This document shows, one piece after another, positions 1 through 9,453 of a DNA stretch of 64,000 bases. The notes under the pieces are model-generated. The model did no database searches. It was not told the origin of the DNA and saw nothing but the letters and a program-made list of their open reading frames with translations. The position numbers were made by a program, and so were the translations under genes. Within the stretch, counting starts at the first letter, position 1; the number at the start of each line of letters is the position of its first letter. Source of the DNA: Zhongshania antarctica (lineage in GTDB: Bacteria > Pseudomonadota > Gammaproteobacteria > Pseudomonadales > Spongiibacteraceae); the NCBI RefSeq assembly GCF_014202945.1, contig NZ_JACHHW010000006.1, positions 310,001-374,000 of the forward strand, written 5' to 3'.

Positions 1-85
1 TGGTGGCGAGCTGCGCTGGCGCCGTCGCGCCGGTGGCGGCAGCCGTGTGGAATTGTGTTTACCAATTGCCAAGGTATGCCCGTGA
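1..85 (+). CDS. sensor histidine kinase, C-terminal fragment
   Basis: The frame beginning at base 2 is open from the window edge to TGA at 83-85. It ends with a glycine-rich stretch (GGGS) followed by RVELCLPI, the usual last strand of a histidine kinase ATPase domain. The stop overlaps the GTG start of the response regulator (GTGA), so the two genes form a translationally coupled two-component pair. By analogy with RegB/PrrB partners of RegA-type regulators it is probably the cognate membrane kinase, but only about 27 residues are visible, so the family assignment rests mainly on the neighbour. Confidence 0.6.
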   Translation, partial: GGELRWRRRAGGGSRVELCLPIAKVCP

Positions 86-621
86 ACAATAATGAAAAAA
101 TCTTGCTGGTGGATGATGACCTGAGTTTCTGCGCCTCACTGTGTCGCTCCTTAGAGCGTCGCGGCTATATGGTGACTGTCGCCCACAGTGTCGACGATGC
201 GATGACTCTGTGCGAGCAGTTCACCCCCGAGATGGCCGTTGTCGATTTAAAACTAGAGAACCGCTCCGGCCTGAATTTAATACCCGTGCTACGCCAGCGC
301 TTTCCCAGCATAAAAATGCTAATGCTCACCGGCTATTCGAGCATTGCGACCACGGTAGAGGCGATTAAGCTCGGCGCCGATAACTATTTGCAGAAACCGG
401 CGAGCACCACCGAGATACTGGCGGCACTGGAAAATCACACCAGCCCACCCAGCGCGAGCAACGCCGAGCTCAGCCCACCCTCGTTAGATCGCATAGAGTG
501 GGAGCACATCCAGCGCGTGCTAGCCGAGAACGAGGGAAATATTTCAGAAACTGCACGCCAGCTCGGCATGCACCGCCGCACCTTACAACGTAAATTACAA
601 AAGCGACCCGCCAAAAAATAA
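82..621 (+). CDS. RegA/PrrA/ActR-type response regulator
   Basis: A two-domain response regulator of 179 residues. The receiver domain has the acidic patch LLVDDD (residues 8-13), the phospho-acceptor D55 in VVDL and the conserved lysine in LQKPAS. The C-terminal part is a Fis-type helix-turn-helix (SETARQLGMHRRTLQRKL). This short architecture with no central AAA+ domain is that of RegA/PrrA/ActR regulators, which control redox-responsive genes. GTG at 82 is chosen because AAGG at 71-74 lies seven bases upstream and the codon overlaps the kinase stop. In-frame GTG 55 and ATG 76 are less well placed. A strong terminator follows directly, so the regulator ends the operon. Target genes cannot be read from the sequence. 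Confidence 0.88.
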   Translation: MNNNEKILLVDDDLSFCASLCRSLERRGYMVTVAHSVDDAMTLCEQFTPEMAVVDLKLENRSGLNLIPVLRQRFPSIKMLMLTGYSSIATTVEAIKLGADNYLQKPASTTEILAALENHTSPPSASNAELSPPSLDRIEWEHIQRVLAENEGNISETARQLGMHRRTLQRKLQKRPAKK

Positions 622-667
622 GGCCATCACCCGCTGCGGATGATGGCCTTATCTGTACATTTTTTTC
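620..667 (+). terminator. rho-independent terminator after the response regulator
   Basis: A perfect 10-bp stem (AAGGCCATCA at 620-629 with TGATGGCCTT at 641-650) is followed shortly by a run of T to 667. It overlaps the stop codon of the regulator gene and can also face the convergent lipoprotein gene ending at 674. Confidence 0.8.
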
Positions 668-673
668 TAAAAC

Positions 674-3559
674 TTAGTTGGTGCTCGCACCCGAGTTCAA
701 CTCAAATATCCGCACGTTATCACTCTCGGCGTTCGCCACACCAAGATAGGCTTTACTATCGATAAAGAACGTCGTGATGCCGTCCGCGCCCTTATCACCA
801 GTTGCTGCGCCAAAGTCGCGATTGTTCACGTACTGCACAAACTGAACGCCCAGTGGTGAGGTAATATCGTAAATCGCAATACCACCGGCACGCTGCAAAC
901 TCACAAAAGCATAAATCCGGCTGAGGCTAGACACCAGGGCAATGCTCTTGGGCGCCGCACCATTGAAGGGGCTTGCAGTGTCGGCATCATTAAAGTTCGC
1001 ACCTAAGCTAGCCGCCGTTACCATAGCGAGGTCGCTACCTGAATCAAACAACAATTCGCCCTGTTCATTCCAGATCGCAAACGAGCGCGCACCAAAAGCA
1101 GTGATTTCATCAACATCGTTGTCGTTGTCAGTATCGCCGTCTTCACTACTCACCTTGAGATCACCCAGCATGGCAGGGTCTGCAGCAGCCGTTGCGCTTG
1201 GGTTGCCATTATCAACCGCGAGGTCACTGGCATTTACCTGATCGCTATAGGCGGAGTAGGTGCGTGGACGACCTTCGTTAGCAGTAATAAAATAGTTTTT
1301 ATTGGCGAAACGATAGGCACCAATACCGTCTGGCTGGTACAGGCCGTAAACCCCAGGCCAACCGCGAATATCGACTGCATTATCTGCTTTTACGTCTAAC
1401 TCATTGCCTTTAACGCCGAAGTCTTTACTGCCCAAAGCAACAATACGATCAATACTATTATCGGCCAAATTGATAATGGCCACCGCGTTGTTTTCTTGCA
1501 GGGTAACAAACAGTTTGGTGTTATCTAGTGCGACGGCTATATGTTCTGGCTCGAGATCTTGCGCAACAGTTGCACCAGAGTAGACTCTGACGCCGGCGGG
1601 CAATTCCTGCGCTCGAATACCATTGGCATTAAACTCGGCGAAGCTAATTTCTTCGACTTCTGCAACATCAACCCCATCCCTGAGATCGATAACTGAAATA
1701 CTGCCCTCGGGGTCATTGCTGAAGTCATCACTTGGCTGGCCTTCATTGGCAACTAGAATGCGACTGCCAAGCAAGTCAAAAATCGCCATTTTGGGCGACG
1801 CGCCAACCTCAAAGGTGGTCACTAGGCTAAGGTCAGATAATAAATAGAGCGCCACAATGCCCTTCGCTTGCGGATCGTCATTATCCAGCGCCACTGCAAC
1901 ATAAAGACCCGCGGTAGTTACCCATTTAGGTGCACCGATTGTAATACCCGCATCAGTCGCCGCTGCCGCTAGATCGAGGGTCGCCGGCGTCGCCGACACC
2001 GGTACAAGCGGATCAGTAACATCTAAAACATCTACGCTGTTGTTCTGACCGTTCACCGCAAATAAGCGCTTATTCGTGCTATCACCTGCCACTGTTACTG
2101 CATTATTCACAGCAAAAGAAGCTGATTTAGTGTAATCCAAACTTGCCTCGACTGGCGCGGAGGAAGTCACGACAAAGGCGCCAATCGGCAATACCTTTAC
2201 TATGCTGCTAAGCCCGGTAATACCGTAATTATTGTCGTTCAGCACCACCGCAAAATTGGCGTCCAACAGTGCAAAACCTTCAATATTCTCAGCCAGCGGA
2301 CTAATGCCTTTGGGTAGTGGCATAGTGAGCGAATCAAAGCCCAGCTGTTTGGTAATAAATTTGACGTCGGTCGGAAGGCCCGTCTGCTCCAAGCTTGGGC
2401 TTGTTGCCTCCTGATCCCAAGGGCCAGCTAAAATATTGGTCGCATTGGCAAGGTTGAGGCGGTAAAACTTACTCACGGTCTTGGCCTGCTCAACCACAAT
2501 CACGTGATCAGTATCGATGGCGATGGCTTCATTTATAGTCACGTCGCTTTGCGCTACAAAATTATCGCCGTCGAGATCACCCTTGTTCTCGCTTCGCGAC
2601 TTAATCGCAAATTGCGATGGCGCATCTAAACGATAAAGGTACTCGCCAGCCATTTCTTTCGCTGTGCCATCAGCATTTAATTCAACTTTAGCTACCCGCA
2701 CAACACGTGACTCAGCTGTGCCATTGGTGGGATTGTCCAAAGGTCCCTGCATAAAGAAATACAGGTATTTGTTGTCTGGGCTCAGCGCTAAGGCTTCAAT
2801 GCCGCGATCAATTGCACGTCGTTCAAAAATGGCGGGAATAATATCGCCGCTGACGGGGTAGTTTGCGCCAGCTAGCTGACCCACTAAGTCCGCAGGCACT
2901 TGTCGCTCTAAAATTTCGCCCGTACTGCTTACCAGCAATAAGCTGGGGCCGTATTCGTCGGCAACCCAAAAATTACCATTATCCAAACGCACCAATGCCT
3001 CGGGATCAATCCCGTCGACACTGCGTGTTAATTCATTGCCTTGTTTATCATAAGGCGTCTCTACATAGGCACTGGAAAAGGGGTTAGGCAGGCCATTGAT
3101 TGGGCTGCCACCGCTGCCGGTGAGGGTAATGACTTCTGACTGTTCTAACTTTAAAGCCGTACCAATACCACTGAGTTTCCATTTAATAATTTGCGGCGAA
3201 TAGTCACTGATAGCAAAGACAGTACCTGGATTGCCATCACAAAAATTAGCAATGCCCGTCACGGCTTCGCTGTCGGCACAATCAATCGTCGGGCCGCGAT
3301 CTGTGATGGTATAAAAGACGTCGTTAGGTGCGTTTAGTGGTCGAAAGGCGCCACTGCCAATAGCCAAGTTGAGGCTTTTGCTATTTCCAATTGTGGTTCC
3401 CTTTGAAAATTCGACACTACCAAGAGATTCGTTGATCGTAAATTGTCGAGAATTAGGCTCTGTGCCTCGGAAGCCCCGATTATCGTTTTTACCACTGCAA
3501 GCACTGGTGGCAATGATGCCGATGGCGAGCGACAGCGCCCAGAGTTTACGTCCGTACAT
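674..3559 (-). CDS. phytase-like esterase / choice-of-anchor I lipoprotein
   Basis: About 961 residues. The N-terminus is a lipoprotein signal (basic MYGRK, hydrophobic stretch, lipobox TSAC), so the mature protein should be lipid-anchored in the periplasm or on the cell surface. The first half (to about residue 460) looks like the esterase-like activity of phytase family (DGIDPEALVRLDNGNFWVADEYGPSLLLV, split here as blocks around DEYGPS). The second half resembles choice-of-anchor I proteins, with repeated beta-propeller blades (LFAVNGQNNSVDVLDV, HIAVALDNTKLFVTLQ, ANEGRPR). Both halves are often linked to extracellular phosphoester turnover, but the substrate is unknown. ATG 3559 is preferred because it opens the signal peptide. 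In-frame starts at 3577 and 3586 would add up to nine residues. Confidence 0.75.
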   Translation of the reverse strand: MYGRKLWALSLAIGIIATSACSGKNDNRGFRGTEPNSRQFTINESLGSVEFSKGTTIGNSKSLNLAIGSGAFRPLNAPNDVFYTITDRGPTIDCADSEAVTGIANFCDGNPGTVFAISDYSPQIIKWKLSGIGTALKLEQSEVITLTGSGGSPINGLPNPFSSAYVETPYDKQGNELTRSVDGIDPEALVRLDNGNFWVADEYGPSLLLVSSTGEILERQVPADLVGQLAGANYPVSGDIIPAIFERRAIDRGIEALALSPDNKYLYFFMQGPLDNPTNGTAESRVVRVAKVELNADGTAKEMAGEYLYRLDAPSQFAIKSRSENKGDLDGDNFVAQSDVTINEAIAIDTDHVIVVEQAKTVSKFYRLNLANATNILAGPWDQEATSPSLEQTGLPTDVKFITKQLGFDSLTMPLPKGISPLAENIEGFALLDANFAVVLNDNNYGITGLSSIVKVLPIGAFVVTSSAPVEASLDYTKSASFAVNNAVTVAGDSTNKRLFAVNGQNNSVDVLDVTDPLVPVSATPATLDLAAAATDAGITIGAPKWVTTAGLYVAVALDNDDPQAKGIVALYLLSDLSLVTTFEVGASPKMAIFDLLGSRILVANEGQPSDDFSNDPEGSISVIDLRDGVDVAEVEEISFAEFNANGIRAQELPAGVRVYSGATVAQDLEPEHIAVALDNTKLFVTLQENNAVAIINLADNSIDRIVALGSKDFGVKGNELDVKADNAVDIRGWPGVYGLYQPDGIGAYRFANKNYFITANEGRPRTYSAYSDQVNASDLAVDNGNPSATAAADPAMLGDLKVSSEDGDTDNDNDVDEITAFGARSFAIWNEQGELLFDSGSDLAMVTAASLGANFNDADTASPFNGAAPKSIALVSSLSRIYAFVSLQRAGGIAIYDITSPLGVQFVQYVNNRDFGAATGDKGADGITTFFIDSKAYLGVANAESDNVRIFELNSGASTN

Positions 3560-3714
3560 CTGCGATTCAAAAATCATCAATAGCATCCCAATTTACAATT
3601 CGGGCCAGCGCCAACAATACCGGCATTTTGACAGCGCGACTGAATGTGTAAATCAGGCACCATCACGATAGTAATCATTAAAGTAGAAGCTCTAAAATAA
3701 AAGCCTTTTAAATC

Positions 3715-3741
3715 AAAAAGGGGCTGTAATGGCCCCTTTTT
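3715..3741 (-). terminator. terminator after argG
   Basis: AAAAAGGGGC pairs with GCCCCTTTTT around a seven-base loop, with T runs on both strands, 13 bases after the argG stop. It can also act on transcripts coming from the other side. Confidence 0.8.
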
Positions 3742-3753
3742 CTAACGAATAAA

Positions 3754-4974
3754 TTACAGCTGAGAGCGGCCTTTATTCGCGGCAATGCGCAAGCGCAGGG
3801 CATTTAGCTTAATAAAGCCTTCTGCATCTTTTTGGTTGTACGCGCCGGCGTCGTCTTCGAAGGTGGCAATTTTCTCGTCAAAGAGCGAATTGTCAGACTT
3901 ACGACCCACTACGACCACATTTCCTTTATAGAGTTTCAAGCGTACCACGCCGTTAACAAAACCCTGTGACTCATCAATAGCGGACTGTAGCATACGGCGT
4001 TCTGGGCTGAACCAATAGCCGTTATAGATGAGTTTTGCATAACGGGGCATTAATTCATCTTTTAAGTGTGCCGCTTCGCGGTCGAGGGTAATCGACTCAA
4101 TGGCGCGGTGAGCGCGCAGCATAATAGTGCCGCCTGGGGTTTCGTAACAGCCCCGCGATTTCATGCCCACGTAGCGGTTTTCGACCAAGTCCAAACGGCC
4201 AATACCGTTGTCGCCACCAATTTTATTCAGTGTCGCCAGCATAGTAGCGGGGCTCAGCGCCTCGCCGTTTAAGGTCACTGGATCGCCGTTTTCGTAGCCG
4301 ATTTCGATATAGGTTGGGGTATCTGGCGCAGCTTCAGGGCTAACTGACCAACGCCACATGTCTTCTTCTGGCTCCCAGAACGGATCTTCCAAATTGCCGC
4401 CCTCGTAAGAGATGTGCAGCAGGTTAGCGTCCATGGAGTAAGGCGATTTTTTCTTCTTGCCAGCAAAATCAACGGGGATATTGCGCTCGGCGCAATAGGC
4501 CATCAAGGTTTCACGGGACGTCAAATCCCATTCGCGCCAGGGCGCAATGACTTTAATACCGGGCTTTAGCGAGTATGCACCCAGTTCAAAGCGAACTTGA
4601 TCGTTGCCTTTGCCGGTAGCGCCATGGGAAATCGCGTCGGCGCCGGTTTCATTGGCTATTTCAATTAAACGCTTGGCAATCAGCGGGCGGGCAATAGAGG
4701 TGCCGAGCAAATACTCGCCCTCGTAAATCGCATTAGCGCGGAACATGGGGTAAACGAAATCGCGCACATACTCTTCGCGCAGGTCGTCGATGTAAATTTC
4801 TTGCACACCCAGCGCCTTGGCTTTTGCGCGGGCGGGCTCCACTTCTTCACCCTGACCAATATCGGCGGTAAAGGTCACCACTTCACATTTGTAGGTATCT
4901 TGCAGCCACCTGACAATCACTGAGGTGTCTAGGCCACCTGAATAAGCCAAGACTACTTTATTGATATCCGACAT
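3754..4974 (-). CDS. argG: argininosuccinate synthase
   Basis: 406 residues, normal for the family. The enzyme ligates citrulline and aspartate with ATP to form argininosuccinate, the penultimate step of arginine synthesis, in the cytoplasm. The ATP-binding P-loop-like motif AYSGGLDTS is at the N-terminus (about residues 9-17). Further family blocks include [11 protein letters not shown] (near 120) and the citrulline/aspartate-binding segment around [11 protein letters not shown]. It is monocistronic with its own terminator, and argD-argF lie about 19 kb away in this window. A hairpin with a T tract on the argG strand lies 50 bases upstream of the start (5025-5049) and may bear on regulation. 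Confidence 0.97.
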   Translation of the reverse strand: MSDINKVVLAYSGGLDTSVIVRWLQDTYKCEVVTFTADIGQGEEVEPARAKAKALGVQEIYIDDLREEYVRDFVYPMFRANAIYEGEYLLGTSIARPLIAKRLIEIANETGADAISHGATGKGNDQVRFELGAYSLKPGIKVIAPWREWDLTSRETLMAYCAERNIPVDFAGKKKKSPYSMDANLLHISYEGGNLEDPFWEPEEDMWRWSVSPEAAPDTPTYIEIGYENGDPVTLNGEALSPATMLATLNKIGGDNGIGRLDLVENRYVGMKSRGCYETPGGTIMLRAHRAIESITLDREAAHLKDELMPRYAKLIYNGYWFSPERRMLQSAIDESQGFVNGVVRLKLYKGNVVVVGRKSDNSLFDEKIATFEDDAGAYNQKDAEGFIKLNALRLRIAANKGRSQL

Positions 4975-5024
4975 TTATCACTCCGCTGAAGCCCTCGCAA
5001 AACGCTGTGCCTGCGAGATTAAAA

Positions 5025-5049
5025 AAAGACCGCCATTTTAGCGGTCTTT
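5025..5049 (-). terminator. hairpin plus T tract in the argG upstream region
   Basis: AAAGACCGC (5025-5033) pairs with GCGGTCTTT (5041-5049). Read on the minus strand the stem is followed by seven T residues, the form of an intrinsic terminator, about 50 bases before the argG start codon. The neighbouring gene upstream runs the other way, so this terminator has no obvious gene of its own. It could be a leader attenuator for argG or protection against antisense reading. Confidence 0.55.
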
Positions 5050-5202
5050 GCCCCGCTACGCCATGCCAGCTTGCGCCTTCTGCCCAGATCGGCCAAAAAG
5101 CGGTAAAACTATTGAAATGAATGCGCTCTGGGCTATTGACGGCAAGGCTATTGCTGGCAAAAAATAGCGCAAATTCAACATCCCGACGGAAGCCCCCTCG
5201 CC

Positions 5203-6285
5203 GTGCTAGAGATTAACGCTGTTTCCCGTAGCTTCGGCGATTTTGTCGCGCTCGATAATGTCAGTTTGCATATCCAAGCCGGGGAGTTTTTCACCCTGCT
5301 TGGCCCCTCTGGCTGCGGCAAAACCACCTTATTACGGCTAATCGCCGGTTTTGACCAAGCCGACAGCGGGCAAATTCTACTCGACGGCAAGTCCCTGTGC
5401 GCGTTACCGCCTGAGCTGCGCCCGGTTCACACGGTATTTCAAAGCTATGCGCTATTCCCCCACATGACCGTGGCCGAGAATATCGCGTTCCCCTTGCGCA
5501 TGGCCAAAATGAGCAAGTCCGAGATTGCCCATCGCGTGGCGGAGGTGCTCGACGATGTGCGCCTGCCCGACAAGGCCAATCATTGCCCCGATGCGCTGTC
5601 CGGCGGCCAAAAGCAGCGCATTGCCATCGCCCGCGCCCTGGTAAACCGGCCCCGCCTGTTGCTATTGGACGAACCGCTATCGGCACTGGACGCCAAACTG
5701 CGCGAGCAAATGCAAATTGAGCTAATCAACCTGCAAAAGGAAGTGGGCATCACCTTTGTATACGTGACTCACGATCAGGGCGAGGCGCTGGCCCTATCCC
5801 ACCGCATTGCGGTGATGAACAAGGGCGAGATCAGTCAAATTGACGAGCCTTCGGTACTCTATAGCTATCCCGACAATCGCTTTGTGGCTGATTTTATCGG
5901 CCAGTGCAATATTCTCGACGCCAAAGTAGTCAGCAGCGATGCACAAAAGGTGAGCATTGCCGTAGCGGGCCTTGGCGAATTGACCGCCACTGCCAACCCT
6001 GAAATCACCTTTAATAGTGGCGATAGCTGCGCACTTACCCTGCGCCCCGAAAAAATTCGCCTCGCCGCCACACTTGAGGCAGGCTCCGATGAAGTCCTGT
6101 TCAGCGGCAAGGTTCACGACATGCTGTATTTAGGTGATGTGACCGTCTACATCATTGAACTCGCCAACGGTGTGTTGATCGAGGCGATGCTGGCTAACGA
6201 TGCCCCCGGTCGCACCCGTTTATTTGACACTGGCGACGCCGTGCAAATTGCCTGGCGTATCGACGCCGGCCACTTGGTCCCGTAA
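5203..6285 (+). CDS. potA: spermidine/putrescine ABC transporter ATP-binding protein
   Basis: 360 residues. This is the cytoplasmic ATPase that drives polyamine uptake through the two permeases encoded next to it. The Walker A motif GPSGCGKTT (about residues 34-42), signature LSGGQKQR, Walker B LLLLDEP and the H-loop THDQ are all present. The last third is the TOBE-like regulatory domain of PotA-type ATPases (ALTLRPEKI). The start is GTG 5203, and no clearly better codon is seen. The gene is the first of four genes in one orientation (ATPase, permease, permease, binding protein) with short or overlapping junctions, so it is an operon. Polyamine specificity is inferred from the whole set rather than from single residues. 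Confidence 0.92.
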   Translation: MLEINAVSRSFGDFVALDNVSLHIQAGEFFTLLGPSGCGKTTLLRLIAGFDQADSGQILLDGKSLCALPPELRPVHTVFQSYALFPHMTVAENIAFPLRMAKMSKSEIAHRVAEVLDDVRLPDKANHCPDALSGGQKQRIAIARALVNRPRLLLLDEPLSALDAKLREQMQIELINLQKEVGITFVYVTHDQGEALALSHRIAVMNKGEISQIDEPSVLYSYPDNRFVADFIGQCNILDAKVVSSDAQKVSIAVAGLGELTATANPEITFNSGDSCALTLRPEKIRLAATLEAGSDEVLFSGKVHDMLYLGDVTVYIIELANGVLIEAMLANDAPGRTRLFDTGDAVQIAWRIDAGHLVP

Positions 6286-6301
6286 GCCAGTGCAGACCTT
6301 A

Positions 6302-7201
6302 ATGAATCGCGCCGAACGCCTCCGCAATCACTTAATGGCGCTGCCACCGGCGCTCTATCTATTGCTGTTCTTTGCCGTGCCCAGCGTAATGATGCTCTTT
6401 GCCTCATTCCGCTATCCCGGCGAATACGGCGGCCTAGCCCCGTGGTATTACATTGAAGATGGGCAGCTCAGTCTCGATTTCACCCTAGAGAATTGGCTGC
6501 GCCTGTTCGAGTCGGGGATTTACCTCGGCCTATTATTTAAATCCTTGGGCTATGCGCTGCTGACCACCCTTATTTGCACGATTATGGCCTACCCCTTGGC
6601 GCTGATGATTGCCCGCAGTCAAAAGCGGTTTCGGGATCTGCTGCTGCTTTTAGTTATTCTGCCGTTTTGGAGTAATTTTCTGGTACGCATCTACGCGTGG
6701 ATGATTATTTTCAGCCCCCAAGGCGCGCTAACCATCGGCCTCAACCATGTCACTGGCGCACTCGGCCTCGAGCCGATTAGCCTGATGTTTAGCAGTACCG
6801 CCGTCATTACCTGCCTAGTTTATGTGCATTTACCCTTTATGATTTTGCCGCTGTACGCCAATTTAGAGAAACACGATAACCGCCTGCTCGATGCCGCCCA
6901 AGACCTTGGCGCAAATCGCTTTCAGTGCTTTTGGTTAATTACCTGGCCGCAGTCACTGCCCGGAATCTATGCTGGCGCGATTTTAGTATTTATTCCCTCG
7001 CTGGGGATTTTCGCGATACCAGACCTGCTCGGTGGCACCAATGGCATTATGATAGGCAACGTCATTAAACAGCAGTTTGTCGAATCGCGGGACTGGCCGT
7101 TTGGCAGCGTGTTATCGCTCGTCCTCACTGGCATCACCCTCTTACTAGTCTTACTTGCCGCGAAACTCGGCAAGACCGGGGGTGCTAACAGTGGTACATA
7201 A
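6302..7201 (+). CDS. potB: spermidine/putrescine ABC transporter permease (PotB type)
   Basis: About 299 residues and six predicted membrane segments, starting with a hydrophobic helix after MNRAERLRNHLMALPPALYL. The binding-protein-dependent transport loop that contacts the ATPase is visible as DAAQDLGANRFQCFWLI. A proline-rich periplasmic segment with the conserved AWMII follows the second helix. It would form the membrane pore together with the next gene product. ATG 6302 is chosen over the longer frame from 6200 because the longer form would overlap the ATPase gene by more than 80 bases. GTG 6290 is a weaker alternative. Confidence 0.9.
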   Translation: MNRAERLRNHLMALPPALYLLLFFAVPSVMMLFASFRYPGEYGGLAPWYYIEDGQLSLDFTLENWLRLFESGIYLGLLFKSLGYALLTTLICTIMAYPLALMIARSQKRFRDLLLLLVILPFWSNFLVRIYAWMIIFSPQGALTIGLNHVTGALGLEPISLMFSSTAVITCLVYVHLPFMILPLYANLEKHDNRLLDAAQDLGANRFQCFWLITWPQSLPGIYAGAILVFIPSLGIFAIPDLLGGTNGIMIGNVIKQQFVESRDWPFGSVLSLVLTGITLLLVLLAAKLGKTGGANSGT

Positions 7202-7967
7202 TCGCCCCAGTAAAACCCTCGTCAGCGCTGGCGTTTTGGTTTATCTATTTCTCTACATCCCGCTCGCGGTAGTCGTGATTTTTTCTTTCAACGACTCCAA
7301 GCTCAATGCCGAGTGGGTGGGCTTTACGTGGAAGTGGTATGAAAAACTCATCCACAACGAAAATATTTTGCGGGCGGCAGGCAACTCACTGATTATTGCC
7401 ATCATCAGCGCCGCCATGGCCACTGTGCTCGGCACCCTAGCAGGCCTGGCCATCCATCGTGGCCGCCAGAAATGGCTGCCGGCACTGGTACTTGGCCCCA
7501 TTGCCATGCCTGATATTTTAATCGGCGTTAGCCTGCTGCTGATGTTTATTTTGCTTAATGTCAGCCTTGGCAGCGTATCGATTATTCTTGCTCACGTTAG
7601 TTTTTGCATTGGTTTTGTGGCACTGGCAGTGCAATCGCGCTTGGCGGGCATGGATCAAAGTTTAATTGAGGCGGCTCGCGACCTCGGCGCCAGTCCCTGG
7701 CAAAGTTTTAGGCTCATCAGTTTGCCCTTGCTGATGCCCGGCATTATTGCCGGGGCATTAATGGCCTTCACATTATCTATTGACGATTTTGTTATTACCT
7801 TCTTTACTGCCGGAGTAGGCAGCTCGACCTTACCACTGGAGATCTATTCAATGGTTAAAATTGCCGTCACCCCAGAAGTGAACGCCGTATCAACCCTGTT
7901 GATGTTAGTCACCCTGACCTTGATTACCGTGCTATCGAAAATTTCGCCAACTGTATTGCGACAATAA
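7191..7967 (+). CDS. potC: spermidine/putrescine ABC transporter permease (PotC type)
   Basis: About 258 residues, with six predicted membrane helices and the family EAA loop EAARDLGASPWQSFRLI. The segment SIDDFVITFFTAG near the end is typical of PotC proteins. GTG 7191 is chosen because a GGGGG stretch lies eight bases upstream. The start lies inside the last codons of the preceding permease gene, an 11-base overlap that suggests coupled translation. With the PotB-type protein it forms the heterodimeric channel. No substrate-selective residues can be assigned by eye. Confidence 0.9.
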   Translation: MVHNRPSKTLVSAGVLVYLFLYIPLAVVVIFSFNDSKLNAEWVGFTWKWYEKLIHNENILRAAGNSLIIAIISAAMATVLGTLAGLAIHRGRQKWLPALVLGPIAMPDILIGVSLLLMFILLNVSLGSVSIILAHVSFCIGFVALAVQSRLAGMDQSLIEAARDLGASPWQSFRLISLPLLMPGIIAGALMAFTLSIDDFVITFFTAGVGSSTLPLEIYSMVKIAVTPEVNAVSTLLMLVTLTLITVLSKISPTVLRQ

Positions 7968-7996
7968 CCCACTCAACCCCTTAAAAGGACGCTATC

Positions 7997-9055
7997 GTGA
8001 AAAAGTTACTGTGCTGTTTTGTGCTGTGCCTTTCGCAATTTGCTATGGCTGAAAAAGCCTTACATCTGTTCAATTGGAACGATTATATTGCCGAAGATAC
8101 CGTCACCCGTTTTGAGGCCCTGTGCGACTGTAAAGTAGTGCAAGATTATTTCTCAGCTACCGAAGAAATGATGGCCAAACTCCTCGCGGGTGGCGGTGAT
8201 TACGACGTGGTTATTCCCACCCAAAACGCCGTCGAAGCGCTGGTCAAACAGGGCTTTTTGATGCCATTAGACAAAAGCAAACTCAGTAATATTGGCAATA
8301 GTGCGGCGGGCTACATGAACAAGGCTTACGACCCCGGTAATGTTTACTCTCTACCCTACGCCTTTACCACAACGCTAATAGGCTATAACGAGAACAAAAT
8401 CGCCGAACTGGGCATCGACCCCGCCGACTGGTCGATTATTTTTGACCCCGCCGTACTCACCAAGATCAAAGGCAAGGTTACCGTAATGGACGACGTGGAA
8501 GAGCTGTTCGGCGCCGCCTTGAAGTACCTCGGTTACTCTATCAACGACACCGATGAGAAGCACCTCAAAGAAGCCCAAGCGGTTATTCTGAAGGCTAAAC
8601 CTTATTGGGCTGCATTTAACTCTTCTAGCTACATCAAAGAACTTACGGTTGGTAATATCTGGGTAGCTCACGGCTATTCTAGCGATATGTTTCAAGCCCG
8701 CGCCGATGCCGCCGAAGCTAAACGTGATTTCACCGTTAACTTTGTGCTACCGAAGCAAGGCGCCGTATTAGCGCTGGATAATATGGTTATCCCCAAAAAA
8801 GCCCGCAGCCCCGAGCTGGCCCATATGTTTATCAACTTTATGATGGACCCGCAAAATGCAGCGGAACTGACAACGATTGTCGGCACCGGCAACCCCAATG
8901 CCGCAGCCACCCCCTTCATTGACGAGGATATCCTTAAAATTACGGCGATCTTCCCAACCCCAGAACTACAGGCAAAGCTAGAAACCGTCGCCGCCCGCAA
9001 TGCCAAGGAGCGCCGTTTAGCCAACAAGCTGTGGACGGAGATCAAGGTTCGCTAA
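7997..9055 (+). CDS. periplasmic polyamine-binding protein (PotD/PotF family)
   Basis: 352 residues with a Sec signal peptide (MKKLLCCFVLCLSQFAMA, cleavage likely after AMA). The mature N-terminus LHLFNWNDYI is the usual opening of PotD/PotF proteins. Later blocks (YDVVIPT, SLPYAFTTT, NIWVAHGYSSDM, DNMVIPK) match solute-binding lobes of the same family. It captures putrescine or spermidine in the periplasm and hands it to the permease pair encoded upstream. A start-proximal AAAGGA precedes ATG 7997. Whether the ligand is putrescine or spermidine cannot be decided from this reading, so no symbol is given. Confidence 0.9.
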   Translation: MKKLLCCFVLCLSQFAMAEKALHLFNWNDYIAEDTVTRFEALCDCKVVQDYFSATEEMMAKLLAGGGDYDVVIPTQNAVEALVKQGFLMPLDKSKLSNIGNSAAGYMNKAYDPGNVYSLPYAFTTTLIGYNENKIAELGIDPADWSIIFDPAVLTKIKGKVTVMDDVEELFGAALKYLGYSINDTDEKHLKEAQAVILKAKPYWAAFNSSSYIKELTVGNIWVAHGYSSDMFQARADAAEAKRDFTVNFVLPKQGAVLALDNMVIPKKARSPELAHMFINFMMDPQNAAELTTIVGTGNPNAAATPFIDEDILKITAIFPTPELQAKLETVAARNAKERRLANKLWTEIKVR

Positions 9056-9097
9056 GGACGCATTAAAAACTTTGCAAACCAAGCCGGCTGTTCTACT

Positions 9098-9129
9098 ATT
9101 TTAAGCGGCGCAATTGCGCCGCTTAAAAT
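9098..9129. terminator. 32-bp perfect palindrome after the binding-protein gene
   Basis: The segment is a perfect palindrome centred on AATT, with arms ATTTTAAGCGGCGC. It sits about 45 bases after the transporter operon and could fold into a strong hairpin with A/T-rich flanks, so it is a probable terminator, although the T tract is short. Confidence 0.55.
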
Positions 9130-9168
9130 AAACCGTAGCTGTACTCATCAACCAAAGGGAATTTGCTG

Positions 9169-9453
9169 ATGAAAACCTATCTACGCCGCTGGTCGGCACA
9201 ACTCATATTTTTAAGCAGTCTGCTAATCATCTCTTTTTCTGGCCACGCCCTCGACGTGAATACCGCCAGTGCTGAAGAATTACAAACCCTCAAGGGCATT
9301 GGTGAAAAGCGGGCCGAGGCGATTATTGCCTACCGCAATAGCAATGGCCCGTTTAAATCCAACGAGGACCTCTTGGCCGTTCCAGGCATTGGCAGCAGTA
9401 TTATTACCGCCAATAGCAAGGAGCTGGAGTTTGGTCGCCAAGACCCAAATTGA
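9169..9453 (+). CDS. ComEA-like helix-hairpin-helix protein
   Basis: 94 residues. A signal peptide or anchor (hydrophobic stretch ending SGHA) is followed by one ComEA-type helix-hairpin-helix pair: [25 protein letters not shown] in blocks, then VPGIGSSI. In the family this module binds double-stranded DNA non-specifically and is used in DNA uptake. Short single-module versions like this are common in gammaproteobacteria, and their exact role is unclear. ATG 9169 has AAGGGA eight bases upstream and is preferred to the TTG six bases before it. No other competence gene is adjacent. Confidence 0.85.
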   Translation: MKTYLRRWSAQLIFLSSLLIISFSGHALDVNTASAEELQTLKGIGEKRAEAIIAYRNSNGPFKSNEDLLAVPGIGSSIITANSKELEFGRQDPN

